DNA of 14,728 nucleotides from an uncultured Saprospiraceae bacterium (GTDB taxonomy: Bacteria; Bacteroidota; Bacteroidia; Chitinophagales; Saprospiraceae): contig CALHKJ010000547.1 of assembly GCA_938033975.1 (NCBI GenBank), positions 1-14,728 of the forward strand. Direction: 5' to 3'. Under the pieces are notes generated by a model, which did not search any database, was not told where the DNA came from, and saw only the letters and a program-made list of their open reading frames with translations. Shown here in pieces: positions 1-6,550 of the stretch; position 1 is the first letter of the stretch; the number at the start of each line of letters is the position of its first letter. The position numbers and the translations under genes were made by a program.

Positions 1-188
1 GCCAATCCAAGGATTAAACAGACTAATACGAGGATCATAAATCTCCAATCCCCTTCAATAAATTTTTCTTTTAGCATTTGGAACCCAAATCCTCCAGATG
101 CATCGGCATCAGCTTGTGCTAGTAAGTCTGTTCCTCCAAATACTGCCAAAAGGCAAAAAAGAGAACAGAAAGCAATTAATTTTCGCAT
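1..188 (-). CDS. MotA/TolQ/ExbB proton channel family protein, N-terminal part (partial)
   Basis: The reverse strand reads from an ATG at 188-186 to the window edge, giving 62 residues with no stop. Residues 1-25 form a hydrophobic signal-peptide-like segment ending in DLLAQ. A Gly-rich stretch follows, then LKEKFIEGDWRF (about 39-50) and the start of a membrane helix (MILVLVCLILGL). The phrase KEKFIEGDW before the first core helix is what I know from Bacteroidota ExbB/TolQ homologues, which carry such an N-terminal extension. These proteins form the inner-membrane proton channel that, with ExbD and TonB, energises outer-membrane transport. Most of the protein, including the conserved channel helices, lies outside the window, so the family call rests on this N-terminus alone. 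The neighbouring gene to the right is divergent. Confidence 0.72.
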   Translation of the reverse strand, partial: MRKLIAFCSLFCLLAVFGGTDLLAQADADASGGFGFQMLKEKFIEGDWRFMILVLVCLILGL

Positions 189-564
189 AGTTACTTTGGT
201 TTTCACGTTTTTAAGATTTCAATAAAAGATTTTGAATGTAAACCTAAATTTAGAAATTATTGCAAAACATACACTAAGGCGAATTATATTTTTTATTTCT
301 TGATATGTGCATAACTTCTATTGAGAAGATGCAGAATTTTACAGTATTGGTGTACTTATCAAATATAGCCTCAATTAGATTGCTTGTTCAAATTTCAAAA
401 TCAACAGGAAGGCATATGATTATCAACCATTTATAAATAATATTTGACTAAATGTAAACTCTTTAACTAGCTTTACGTAATTGTGGAAAAAGATTTATCC
501 TATTTGACATAAGCCAATTTATTTTTGAATCGTTCTAAAAAATATTTTGAAAAATTATCAAAAA
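189..564. other. Intergenic region between divergent genes
   Basis: This AT-rich stretch lies between the exbB-like start and the lipoprotein start. I see no ORF of note, no strong hairpin and no RNA gene. It holds the reverse-strand promoter candidate at 360-392. On the forward strand a TATTTTTG (520-527) matches the -7 consensus, 37 nt before the ATG at 565, but no TTG lies at the proper distance upstream of it. Confidence 0.6.
360..392 (-). promoter_or_regulatory. Candidate Bacteroidota-type promoter for the exbB-like gene
   Basis: On the reverse strand, TTTG (392-389) is followed after 21 nt by TATATTTG (367-360), an exact match to the TAnnTTTG -7 element. It points at the ATG at 188, which would imply a leader of about 165 nt. 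The match is visible, but such AT-rich motifs also arise by chance. Confidence 0.35.
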
Positions 565-1224
565 ATGAGAATCACGCTCATATTGACTCTATGCACGCTA
601 TTTTTTATGAACTGCAGGAATGAATGCGAAAATGACAATGTAAAGTTAGGAGATGTGAGTTTAGCGGACGAAACTTCACAATTTCTAGAATATTACTCAG
701 ATCGCAGCACCATTATTTACGAAAACACTTTCGGCAATACAAGACAACATGATATAAGCCTTTCGGATAGTCTTCATTCGCAATTATGTGTTACAGTATT
801 ATGTAGACCTGACTTTGAAGTTGGCGGATTAAATGGATGTGAATTTTATGATGCTGACTTTCGTCAATTTACTCTAAGTCATGATGACTTAATCCTAGAA
901 CTCAAGGCTGGTGTTGAAATGTATATTCCAGAGACAGAATTATTTTATGATTATATAGATATAAGCCTTTCGGCAAATGTTGATACTTTTTCGGCAGGAC
1001 TTATAACTCATTCAAGTTTTACCAGTCCTACGATATTAGATACAGCTGCAACCATTCAAACTGCAAAAATGATATTTATGCAAAATGATACTTTAGGGGG
1101 CTTTGAAAATGTATGGGTCTATCAACTTGAAAATGATAGTATTGACACATACTTTATATTGGAGCAATCAAGGGGTATTGTGCAATATAAATATGATGAT
1201 GAAATATGGACTTTAGTTGATTAA
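565..1224 (+). CDS. Hypothetical lipoprotein
   Basis: I do not recognise this family. The frame stays open upstream to a TTG at 547, but the ATG at 565 is preferred: it gives 219 residues and places a short hydrophobic segment (3-16, ITLILTLCTLFFMN) directly before Cys17. This is a plausible though relaxed lipobox (FMNC), so the protein is probably lipid-anchored in the envelope. The mature part is acidic, with further cysteines at 21, 75, 80 and 92. Its C-terminus (about 183-217) alternates hydrophobic and polar residues (VWVYQLEN, YFILEQSRGIVQYKY, EIWTLVD), which suggests beta strands. The pentapeptide DISLS occurs twice (63-67 and 132-136) and is encoded by an identical 16-bp DNA repeat. 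It ends 51 bp before batB on the same strand, so co-transcription is possible. No function can be assigned. Confidence 0.75.
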   Translation: MRITLILTLCTLFFMNCRNECENDNVKLGDVSLADETSQFLEYYSDRSTIIYENTFGNTRQHDISLSDSLHSQLCVTVLCRPDFEVGGLNGCEFYDADFRQFTLSHDDLILELKAGVEMYIPETELFYDYIDISLSANVDTFSAGLITHSSFTSPTILDTAATIQTAKMIFMQNDTLGGFENVWVYQLENDSIDTYFILEQSRGIVQYKYDDEIWTLVD

Positions 1225-1275
1225 ATTGATAAAAGCTATTTTTAAATTCTAATATATAAATGAGAACTTTACAGC

Positions 1276-2304
1276 ATGTTTAGATTTGAGGAACAATTTT
1301 ATCTATATCTCATCATAATAGCTCCAATTATACTTGCTCTATTTTACTTCCTTGTTGCTTGGAAAAAAAATAGATTAGAAAAATTTGGAGACTCAGATGT
1401 TGTTCAACGTCTTATGCCAGAATGGTCAGTTAAGAAAGAATGGATTAAAACTGGATTATTCTCTTTCTCAATTCTGTTGATGTTTGTTGCTTTGGCAAAT
1501 CCTCAATGGGGAACCAGAAAACAAAAAGTAAAAGCAAAGAGTTCTGATATTGTCATTGCTTTAGATATTTCTCAGAGTATGCTTGCCACTGATATTTCTC
1601 CTAACCGCATGGAGAAGGCAAAAAGATTTACCTCACAACTTATAAAGAACCTTAAAGGTGAAAGACTTGGTCTGATCTTTTTTGCAGGTAGTGCCTATCT
1701 ACAAATGCCTCTGACTTCAGATTATGCAGCCACTGAACTATTTATCAAAAGTGCTAACCCCAAGCAGGCTGGTACTCAAGGTACTGTTATAGCTGATGCC
1801 ATAAACTTATCTAGAAATATATTTTCAAACGAAAGCCCTTACCAAAAAGCACTTGTACTTATAACTGATGGTGAAAACCACGAATCAGCCGCAATTGATG
1901 CTGCTAGAGAGGCTGCAAAAGATGGCACTTATGTCTTTTGTATCGGAGTTGGATCACAAGAGGGTTCTGCAGTTCCAATTTTACAAAATGGTAGAGAGGT
2001 TTACAAAAAAGATAAAGACGGCAATCCTGTTTTAAGTAGACTAAATATTCCATTGTTGCAAGATATAGCAGAAGCCGCCAACGGAAAGTTTTATTTGTTA
2101 GATGATGGTTTTAGCCTGACCAAAAAAATAGTCAACGACCTATCCAAAATTGAAAAGCAAGAAGTAGAACAAAGATCGTTTACGGATTACAATAGCTATT
2201 TTCAATATTTTTTAGCATTTGCATTTATAGCCTTACTTTTGGAATACTTTATCTCAAACAAAAAAGGAAATAACTTCAACTTCAAAAATCTATTTAAGCT
2301 ATGA
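1276..2304 (+). CDS. batB: BatB-like von Willebrand factor A domain membrane protein
   Basis: This 342-residue protein has the Bat layout. Two N-terminal membrane helices (about 9-28 and 59-76) precede a VWA domain (about 91-290), and a C-terminal helix lies at about 308-326. The metal-ion-dependent adhesion site is intact: DISQS at 97-101, Thr170 in the GTQGT loop and Asp198 in LITDGEN. The opening MFRFEEQFYLYL and the TPR gene immediately downstream favour BatB over the similar BatA. Bat proteins were named for Bacteroides aerotolerance, and their molecular role is still unclear; VWA domains usually mediate metal-dependent protein binding, here on the periplasmic side. The stop codon overlaps the next start as ATGA (2301-2304), so the two genes are translationally coupled. 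No moxR, DUF58, batA or batD gene flanks the pair within the window. Confidence 0.88.
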   Translation: MFRFEEQFYLYLIIIAPIILALFYFLVAWKKNRLEKFGDSDVVQRLMPEWSVKKEWIKTGLFSFSILLMFVALANPQWGTRKQKVKAKSSDIVIALDISQSMLATDISPNRMEKAKRFTSQLIKNLKGERLGLIFFAGSAYLQMPLTSDYAATELFIKSANPKQAGTQGTVIADAINLSRNIFSNESPYQKALVLITDGENHESAAIDAAREAAKDGTYVFCIGVGSQEGSAVPILQNGREVYKKDKDGNPVLSRLNIPLLQDIAEAANGKFYLLDDGFSLTKKIVNDLSKIEKQEVEQRSFTDYNSYFQYFLAFAFIALLLEYFISNKKGNNFNFKNLFKL

Positions 2305-3104
2305 TTAAAATGAAGCAATTAATAGGCTTTGCAATTGGAGTTTTCATTCTTGTGCCGAATTTACTTGGACAAACTGCCAACAAAAGTTTAGCAAAAGCTG
2401 ATCGATTCTATGAAGCTGGAGAGTTTCTTTTAGCTGAAGAAAATTATAGAAAAGCAAGAGAGTTTGATAGAGATATAAAGTCGACCTTCAATCTGGGAAA
2501 TGCAGTTTATAAACAAGAAAGATATCAAGAAGCTATTGATCATTATAGCTCAGCTACCCAACTGGCACCTGATAACACTAAGCGCTCAGATGCCTATTTC
2601 AACTTAGGAAATGCTTATTTTAAAAGTGCTGAAGAACAACAATCAGTTGAAAGTATTCAACAAGCGATCGATTCTTATAAAGAAGCAATTCAATTAAATC
2701 CTTCAAATCAAGAAGCAAAATACAATCTTCTTATTGCCAAAAAGGTGTTGCGGGATGCTCAACAACAAGAGCAGCAGCAACAGCAAAGTCAGGACCAAAA
2801 TCAAGAAGACCAAGAGAATCAAGAAAATCAGGAGCAACAGGAGCAGCAGCAAAATCAAGATCAGGAAAACGAAGGTGATCAAGAACAAGAAAATCAGGAA
2901 CAAGAGCAGCAAGAGCAACAAGATTCTACCGATCAAGACATTCAAGAAAATGCTGCCTTTGATACAAGCAGATTAGACAAACAAACACTTGATAGTTTGG
3001 ATGCAATGAAGCTCCTTCAAGTTATTGAAAACGAAGAAAAGAAGGTGCAAGAAAAACTGAAGAAATTCAACTCAAATAGAAAAAAGCCAGACAAAGATTG
3101 GTAG
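2301..3104 (+). CDS. batC: BatC-like tetratricopeptide repeat protein with Gln-rich linker
   Basis: This protein has 267 residues. A signal-peptide or anchor segment (about 5-23, ending NLLGQ) is followed by TPR helices at about 28-145, with recognisable units around FNLGNAVYKQERYQEAIDHY and AYFNLGNAYF. A low-complexity Gln/Glu/Asp/Asn tract covers roughly 154-217. A charged C-terminal helix (about 224-267, with IENEEKKVQEKLKKF) resembles the conserved end of BatC proteins. The start overlaps batB as ATGA; a second ATG nine bases later (MKQL) is an alternative start. BatC is expected in the periplasm or attached to the inner membrane beside BatB, where TPRs would scaffold protein contacts. 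The CAA/CAG/GAA-rich DNA of the tract leaves other frames open on both strands; those are composition artefacts. No clear T-tailed terminator follows. Confidence 0.85.
   Translation: MIKMKQLIGFAIGVFILVPNLLGQTANKSLAKADRFYEAGEFLLAEENYRKAREFDRDIKSTFNLGNAVYKQERYQEAIDHYSSATQLAPDNTKRSDAYFNLGNAYFKSAEEQQSVESIQQAIDSYKEAIQLNPSNQEAKYNLLIAKKVLRDAQQQEQQQQQSQDQNQEDQENQENQEQQEQQQNQDQENEGDQEQENQEQEQQEQQDSTDQDIQENAAFDTSRLDKQTLDSLDAMKLLQVIENEEKKVQEKLKKFNSNRKKPDKDW
2757..2945 (+). repeat. Low-complexity CAA/CAG/GAA codon tract in batC
   Basis: This stretch encodes an almost uninterrupted run of Gln, Glu, Asp and Asn codons. Imperfect units such as CAAGAGAATCAAGAAAATCA recur. Mixed synonymous codons argue against recent pure triplet expansion. 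The tract may vary in length between strains. Confidence 0.8.
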
Positions 3105-3185
3105 TCAAACATTAGCATCGACTATTTTGTGTAGAATATTGACAAATAAGTGTTAATACTCATTAATCTTCGGTATTTAAGTTCT

Positions 3186-3231
3186 TAGGATGAACTATAA
3201 TTTTACTTCCTTTGTATTACAATTCATCCTA
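3186..3231 (+). other. Inverted repeat in batC-phosphatase gap
   Basis: TAGGATGAA (3186-3194) pairs perfectly with TTCATCCTA (3223-3231) across a 28-nt loop. No T-tract follows, so it is not a standard terminator. It could be a regulatory dyad or a chance pairing. Confidence 0.3.
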
Positions 3232-3242
3232 TCTAGATTCTA

Positions 3243-3285
3243 ATTCTACTATTGCATAATCGAAAAAATAATTATGCTGTAGAAT
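3243..3285 (+). promoter_or_regulatory. Two-part hairpin in the leader of the tyrosine phosphatase gene
   Basis: ATTCTAC (3243-3249) pairs with GTAGAAT (3279-3285), and inside it GCATAAT (3254-3260) pairs with ATTATGC (3271-3277). The loop is CGAAAAAATA, with an asymmetric internal bulge of 4 nt against 1 nt. The structure ends 38 bp before the ATG at 3324. No T-run follows. Fourteen base pairs in a 43-nt element in AT-rich DNA is notable; its role is unknown. Confidence 0.4.
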
Positions 3286-3323
3286 GCACCAAAATTACCA
3301 ATCAATTATTTTAAAGAATTGAC

Positions 3324-3770
3324 ATGAAAATTCTTATGGTATGCTTAGGCAATATTTGCAGGTCCCCAATCGCACAAGGAGTCATGGAAAATATTGTCAA
3401 AAACGAAAACTTGGACTGGATAATTGATTCTGCAGGTACAAGTTCATTTCATGCTGGAGAAGGTCCTGATCCCCGAAGTGTAGATATTGCAAAACAAAAT
3501 AATATCGATATTTCAAGTCAAAGATCTAGAGAAATAACCAAACAAGATCTTTCTGATTTTGACTACATTTTCGCAATGGACAAATCAAATTATAAGGATA
3601 TTGAAAAAATGTGTGACCCCAGTCAAAAGTCAAAATTGAAATTATTTTTGAAGTTCGGTGAATTAGAAAATACAGATGAAGTTCCGGACCCTTACTACAC
3701 CCTTGGATTTGATCATGTTTTTGAGTTGATTAATACCGCTTGCAAAAACATTCACAAAAAATTATCTTAA
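3324..3770 (+). CDS. Low-molecular-weight protein tyrosine phosphatase
   Basis: At 148 residues this matches the usual family length of about 150. The phosphate-binding loop CLGNICRS at the N-terminus supplies the nucleophile Cys7 and Arg13 (C-x5-R-S), with Cys12 as the common second cysteine. The general-acid loop DPYY provides Asp122. IDSAGTSSFHAGEGPDPRS (34-52) is the conserved second segment. No signal peptide is present, so it is cytoplasmic. Family members hydrolyse phosphotyrosine, and in bacteria many act on BY-kinases and capsule export, but no kinase or polysaccharide genes are seen here, so the substrate is open. It stands alone after a 219-bp gap holding two inverted repeats. Its last 9 bp overlap the convergent araC-type gene, and no terminator separates the two. 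Confidence 0.93.
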   Translation: MKILMVCLGNICRSPIAQGVMENIVKNENLDWIIDSAGTSSFHAGEGPDPRSVDIAKQNNIDISSQRSREITKQDLSDFDYIFAMDKSNYKDIEKMCDPSQKSKLKLFLKFGELENTDEVPDPYYTLGFDHVFELINTACKNIHKKLS

Positions 3771-4715
3771 GCTTTTCCTATACTCAGCAGCATTTCTATT
3801 ATGCCACTTTTTAAATGCCTTTTCAAATGCTGAACGTTCTGAGTAACCCAACAACAAACACACTTCGTCTATAGTTATTGTAAAGTCCTGAAGATATTGC
3901 AATGAAAGTTCCTTTCGTATTTTCTCCTTAATCTCTCGAAAACTATTTTCCTCTTCTTTTAGATTTCTTTGTAGTGACCTTACTGATAAATTTAATTTTG
4001 ATGCAATCTCATCAATTGAAAATTTTATATCCTTATACAAATAATATTTAATATTGCCTACAAGAGATTTCTCATCTTCTTGACTTAAATAATTTTTTAT
4101 TCTGCTAAAAACATATTGCTCCTCACTTATAAATTTGACGTGGTCAAACTGCACTATCCCAGATAAGGAATGACTTAGAATAAAACCATTCTGAGTAGCT
4201 GACTCTAATGGACTTGATTCAAATATGATAGAAAATATCTTACAAAGGAATCCTTTTAAAATACTTTGAATGGGTTTCACGTATTCATGGTAATCCAAAA
4301 ACAAAATCTTATTCAATTCTACGCACAGAGTTATTTTGTTATCCAATTCTTTCAATCTTAGACTAAAAAGGTTGGTTTCTTTCTTCCAATCAATCATAAC
4401 TCTAGCTCTTGGATTGATATATGAACTGACAATAATGTGTAGCTCATGCATATGGTAACCTATCGAGTAAAATTGCTCTGCAGACCTATTCGCCATTTGG
4501 CATATTTTAATGAGCTTAACTAAATTTCTGATTTCAAACTTTTTAGTTACATCATTCTGATTCATCCCAATATCTTCTTTGTACCTCTCGATGGTATTCG
4601 GAAAATTATCTACCAAAATAGTAGCTCTAGCATTATCTAGGATAAATCGAAGGATCCTATTCGATATGAATAACTCTTTATTATCAAAGTCTAATATCTT
4701 TTTTTCGTTACTCAT
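3762..4715 (-). CDS. AraC/XylS-family transcriptional regulator
   Basis: This protein has 317 residues. The C-terminal third (about 224-316) is a double helix-turn-helix domain: helix pair one includes SIDEIASKLNLSVRSLQRNL (233-252) and pair two includes IDEVCLLLGYSERSAFEKAF (282-301), both with AraC signature spacing. The N-terminal about 200 residues resemble the alpha/beta ligand-binding part of OruR/ArgR-like AraC proteins (PF12625-like), judged by overall pattern and not by a specific motif. No signal peptide or membrane segment is seen. It is presumably a DNA-binding activator with an unknown effector. Neither neighbour is an obvious metabolic target, so the regulon cannot be inferred. 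A 13-bp palindrome lies 31 bp upstream of the start and may be an autoregulatory operator. Confidence 0.85.
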   Translation of the reverse strand: MSNEKKILDFDNKELFISNRILRFILDNARATILVDNFPNTIERYKEDIGMNQNDVTKKFEIRNLVKLIKICQMANRSAEQFYSIGYHMHELHIIVSSYINPRARVMIDWKKETNLFSLRLKELDNKITLCVELNKILFLDYHEYVKPIQSILKGFLCKIFSIIFESSPLESATQNGFILSHSLSGIVQFDHVKFISEEQYVFSRIKNYLSQEDEKSLVGNIKYYLYKDIKFSIDEIASKLNLSVRSLQRNLKEEENSFREIKEKIRKELSLQYLQDFTITIDEVCLLLGYSERSAFEKAFKKWHNRNAAEYRKSLR

Positions 4716-4745
4716 TTAAAAAAATATATATGTAAGGCGCTGTTA

Positions 4746-4758
4746 ATCATTTTATGAT
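4746..4758 (-). promoter_or_regulatory. Short palindrome upstream of araC-type gene, possible operator
   Basis: ATCAT-TTT-ATGAT is a perfect 5-bp dyad with a 3-bp spacer, ending 31 bp upstream of the regulator's ATG. The position suits autoregulation, but AT-rich dyads of this size arise by chance. Confidence 0.2.
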
Positions 4759-4788
4759 AAATATAGATTTTTTTATATGCAAAAATTC

Positions 4789-4830
4789 AGAATATTTTTA
4801 TTCTAAGCCCTAGGGGTAGTGGCGTTTTTT
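4789..4830 (+). other. Tandem small hairpins ending in a T-run, function unknown
   Basis: AGAATA-TTTT-TATTCT (4789-4804) is followed by GCCCTA (4807-4812), which pairs with TAG-T-GGC (4817-4823) around a GGGG loop with one bulged T. GTTTTTT follows (4824-4830). The second hairpin looks like a weak forward-strand terminator, yet no forward gene lies upstream. CCCTAGGG (4808-4815) is also a perfect palindrome. It may be part of a small RNA or a protein-binding site. Confidence 0.35.
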
Positions 4831-4865
4831 CCTGTCTATTAAACAAAGGGTGTTGAAAATTATTC

Positions 4866-4903
4866 AAAAAAAATTACCCGCTCAGAAGTGAGCGGGTTTT
4901 TTT
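4866..4903 (-). terminator. Bidirectional intrinsic terminator downstream of holA
   Basis: CCCGCTCA (4877-4884) pairs perfectly with TGAGCGGG (4889-4896) around a GAAG loop. On the reverse strand the stem is followed by a T-run (complement of the A-run 4866-4873), and it begins 18 bp after the holA stop, so it terminates holA. A T-run also follows on the forward strand (4897-4903), although no forward gene is recognised upstream. Confidence 0.88.
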
Positions 4904-4914
4904 ATTTATAGCTT

Positions 4915-5922
4915 TTAATTTCTAAGTAATCCAAAGACGAGTTCCTGCAAGAGTTCTCCTTGCGGAGTCGACACACTTCCTACTCCTTTGCTCTTCAAGT
5001 CTGTTTCTTTCAGAATTTTGAATGCATTTCTTAATTGGTTGCCGCTGTAGTTTCTTGCTGCAGAACTATACTGTTGTACAAAGTAAGGCGACACTCCTAA
5101 AAGAGAAGCTAAGTCTCCCCCCCTTGTATTCGGGTTTGCTTTTGCAATAGCAATCTTTTGGTAAAAACCAATTAGCGAACCTAGAATAGGAACAATATTG
5201 ACCTTCTTTGAATTTTCACCAAAGTAATTGGCAATTCGATAACAAGCGAGTGAATCTTTTTTACCTAGTGCATTTTGAAATTCAAAAACATTAAATTCCT
5301 TACTAATCCCAATTTGCTCATGTACATCATCTTTTGTGACAGTACTACCCTGTTCTTTTGAGATAGACAATTTATTAATCTCATTCATTACCTTGGAAAG
5401 ATCATTTCCAAGATAGGTCCCCATCATATCTGCTGCATGAGGCTCTATATTGATACCTTTGCTACTTAGTTGCTTTGTTATAAAAGCAGGAATTTTGTTA
5501 TCATAGACTTTCTTAGATTCAAATGCTGTCGAGTTTGACAAAGCAGTCTTCCATATCTTTTTCCGTTTATCTAATTTTTTATGTTTGTGTGCAAGAACTA
5601 AAACAGTTTGTTCGGCAGGTTTTTCAAAATATACTGCCAAACCATTTATGTCTTTCATTTCTTGCAACTCTTTAACGATAACAACCCGCCTACTTGCCAT
5701 CATTGGAAATTGATATGCATTGTCTAAAATGTTCTGATATCCAATTTCCTTTCCATACAATACTATCTGATTGAATGCCTTTTCACCTTCATCCAGTATA
5801 TGCCTTTCGGCAAATGCTACCAAATCATCAATAAAGTATTCCTCTTCCCCATGAAAGAGATATACAGGATCAAATTTGCCCTTTTTCCAATCAGATAATA
5901 TACTACTATGAGTTACTGCCAC
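4915..5922 (-). CDS. holA: DNA polymerase III subunit delta
   Basis: This 335-residue protein matches HolA in length and layout. The start SSILSDWKKGKFDPVYLFHG and EEEYFIDD (about 24-33) correspond to the delta-subunit opening, with the degenerate nucleotide-binding region characteristic of delta. The central segment ALSNSTAFESKKVYDNKIPA and the DLSKVMNEINKLS region (about 174-186) are typical of the family, and a C-terminal helical collar ends GELLQELVFGLLRN. Delta opens the sliding beta clamp within the clamp-loader complex in the cytoplasm. The start is GTG (5922-5920), which shares its first G with the TAG stop of the upstream acyltransferase gene, so translation is probably coupled. A bidirectional terminator lies 18 bp beyond the stop. 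Confidence 0.9.
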   Translation of the reverse strand: MAVTHSSILSDWKKGKFDPVYLFHGEEEYFIDDLVAFAERHILDEGEKAFNQIVLYGKEIGYQNILDNAYQFPMMASRRVVIVKELQEMKDINGLAVYFEKPAEQTVLVLAHKHKKLDKRKKIWKTALSNSTAFESKKVYDNKIPAFITKQLSSKGINIEPHAADMMGTYLGNDLSKVMNEINKLSISKEQGSTVTKDDVHEQIGISKEFNVFEFQNALGKKDSLACYRIANYFGENSKKVNIVPILGSLIGFYQKIAIAKANPNTRGGDLASLLGVSPYFVQQYSSAARNYSGNQLRNAFKILKETDLKSKGVGSVSTPQGELLQELVFGLLRN

Positions 5923-6467
5923 TAGCTAAAGCTGTTTTCTGATGTCCAACCCTGAACTCCTCTGAATATATTTTGAATTTTCACTAAGTCTGCCTCCGAA
6001 TCTTCCGTGGGATAAATGAGATCCAACCAAGTAAATTCTTTCTTCCCAAAATCAAAGACAATTGGGAGTATTGGTAATTTTGCTCCCTTGGCAATATAGT
6101 AAAATCCAGTTTTGAATTTTTCCACCTTCTTTCTTGTCCCTTCAGGAGCAAACAATATGGTCAATGATTCTTTTTCTTGGAATAACTGAATCACTGAATC
6201 TACAAAATTATTGCTTTTGCTTCTGTCCACTGGGACACCTCCCCATCTTTTCATAAACCAACCCAATGGTGGTTTAAAAAGTGATGCCTTACCAACGTAC
6301 TTAACATCAATCTTGCAATAGGCTCGAATCAATAGACCAAAAGGAAAATCCCAATAGGATGTGTGTGGTGCGGCAATTACTACAAGCTTCTTCAAGTCCC
6401 TTGGATATTCTCCTTTCACCTTATATCCGAGTATTCGTAGAATAAACCCACTAAGTCTTGATCTCAT
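5922..6467 (-). CDS. PlsC-like 1-acyl-sn-glycerol-3-phosphate acyltransferase
   Basis: This protein has 181 residues. The glycerolipid acyltransferase motifs are present: motif I HTSYWD (H35, D40; H-x4-D), GGVPVDR (76-82) as the second block, and PEGTR (108-112) as motif III. LPILPIVFDFG (131-141) matches the following conserved hydrophobic block. It is shorter than classical PlsC (about 240 residues) and lacks a long N-terminal membrane helix, as in the compact acyltransferases common in Bacteroidota. The expected reaction is transfer of an acyl group to lysophosphatidic acid or a related lipid acceptor at the inner membrane; the exact acceptor cannot be told from sequence. It forms a two-gene unit with holA through a TAGTG stop/start. 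The gap to the divergent sigma-factor gene is 83 bp. Confidence 0.85.
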   Translation of the reverse strand: MRSRLSGFILRILGYKVKGEYPRDLKKLVVIAAPHTSYWDFPFGLLIRAYCKIDVKYVGKASLFKPPLGWFMKRWGGVPVDRSKSNNFVDSVIQLFQEKESLTILFAPEGTRKKVEKFKTGFYYIAKGAKLPILPIVFDFGKKEFTWLDLIYPTEDSEADLVKIQNIFRGVQGWTSENSFS

Positions 6468-6550
6468 GTTGCTAATTTAGATGCAAAAATGCAAATAAAT
6501 CACTATACTCATTAAACTTTTGCATTCTGCCTAGGTCAAAGAAATGAATA

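Noticed and set aside
547..564. TTG start extending the lipoprotein gene by six codons
   Set aside because: The ATG at 565 gives a better signal peptide; the extra residues KNYQK weaken it.
2703..2945. Leu/Ile-rich open frame on the reverse strand within batC
   Set aside because: It is the antisense reading of the Gln/Glu codon tract; the composition alone explains the openness.
2734..2976. Lys/Ser-rich forward frame within batC
   Set aside because: Frame-shifted reading of the same low-complexity tract, with no independent start signal.
3156..3186. TTGACA-like box (around 3139-3144) as an E. coli type promoter for the phosphatase
   Set aside because: Bacteroidota primary sigma factors use a TAnnTTTG -7 element, and none lies at the right distance.
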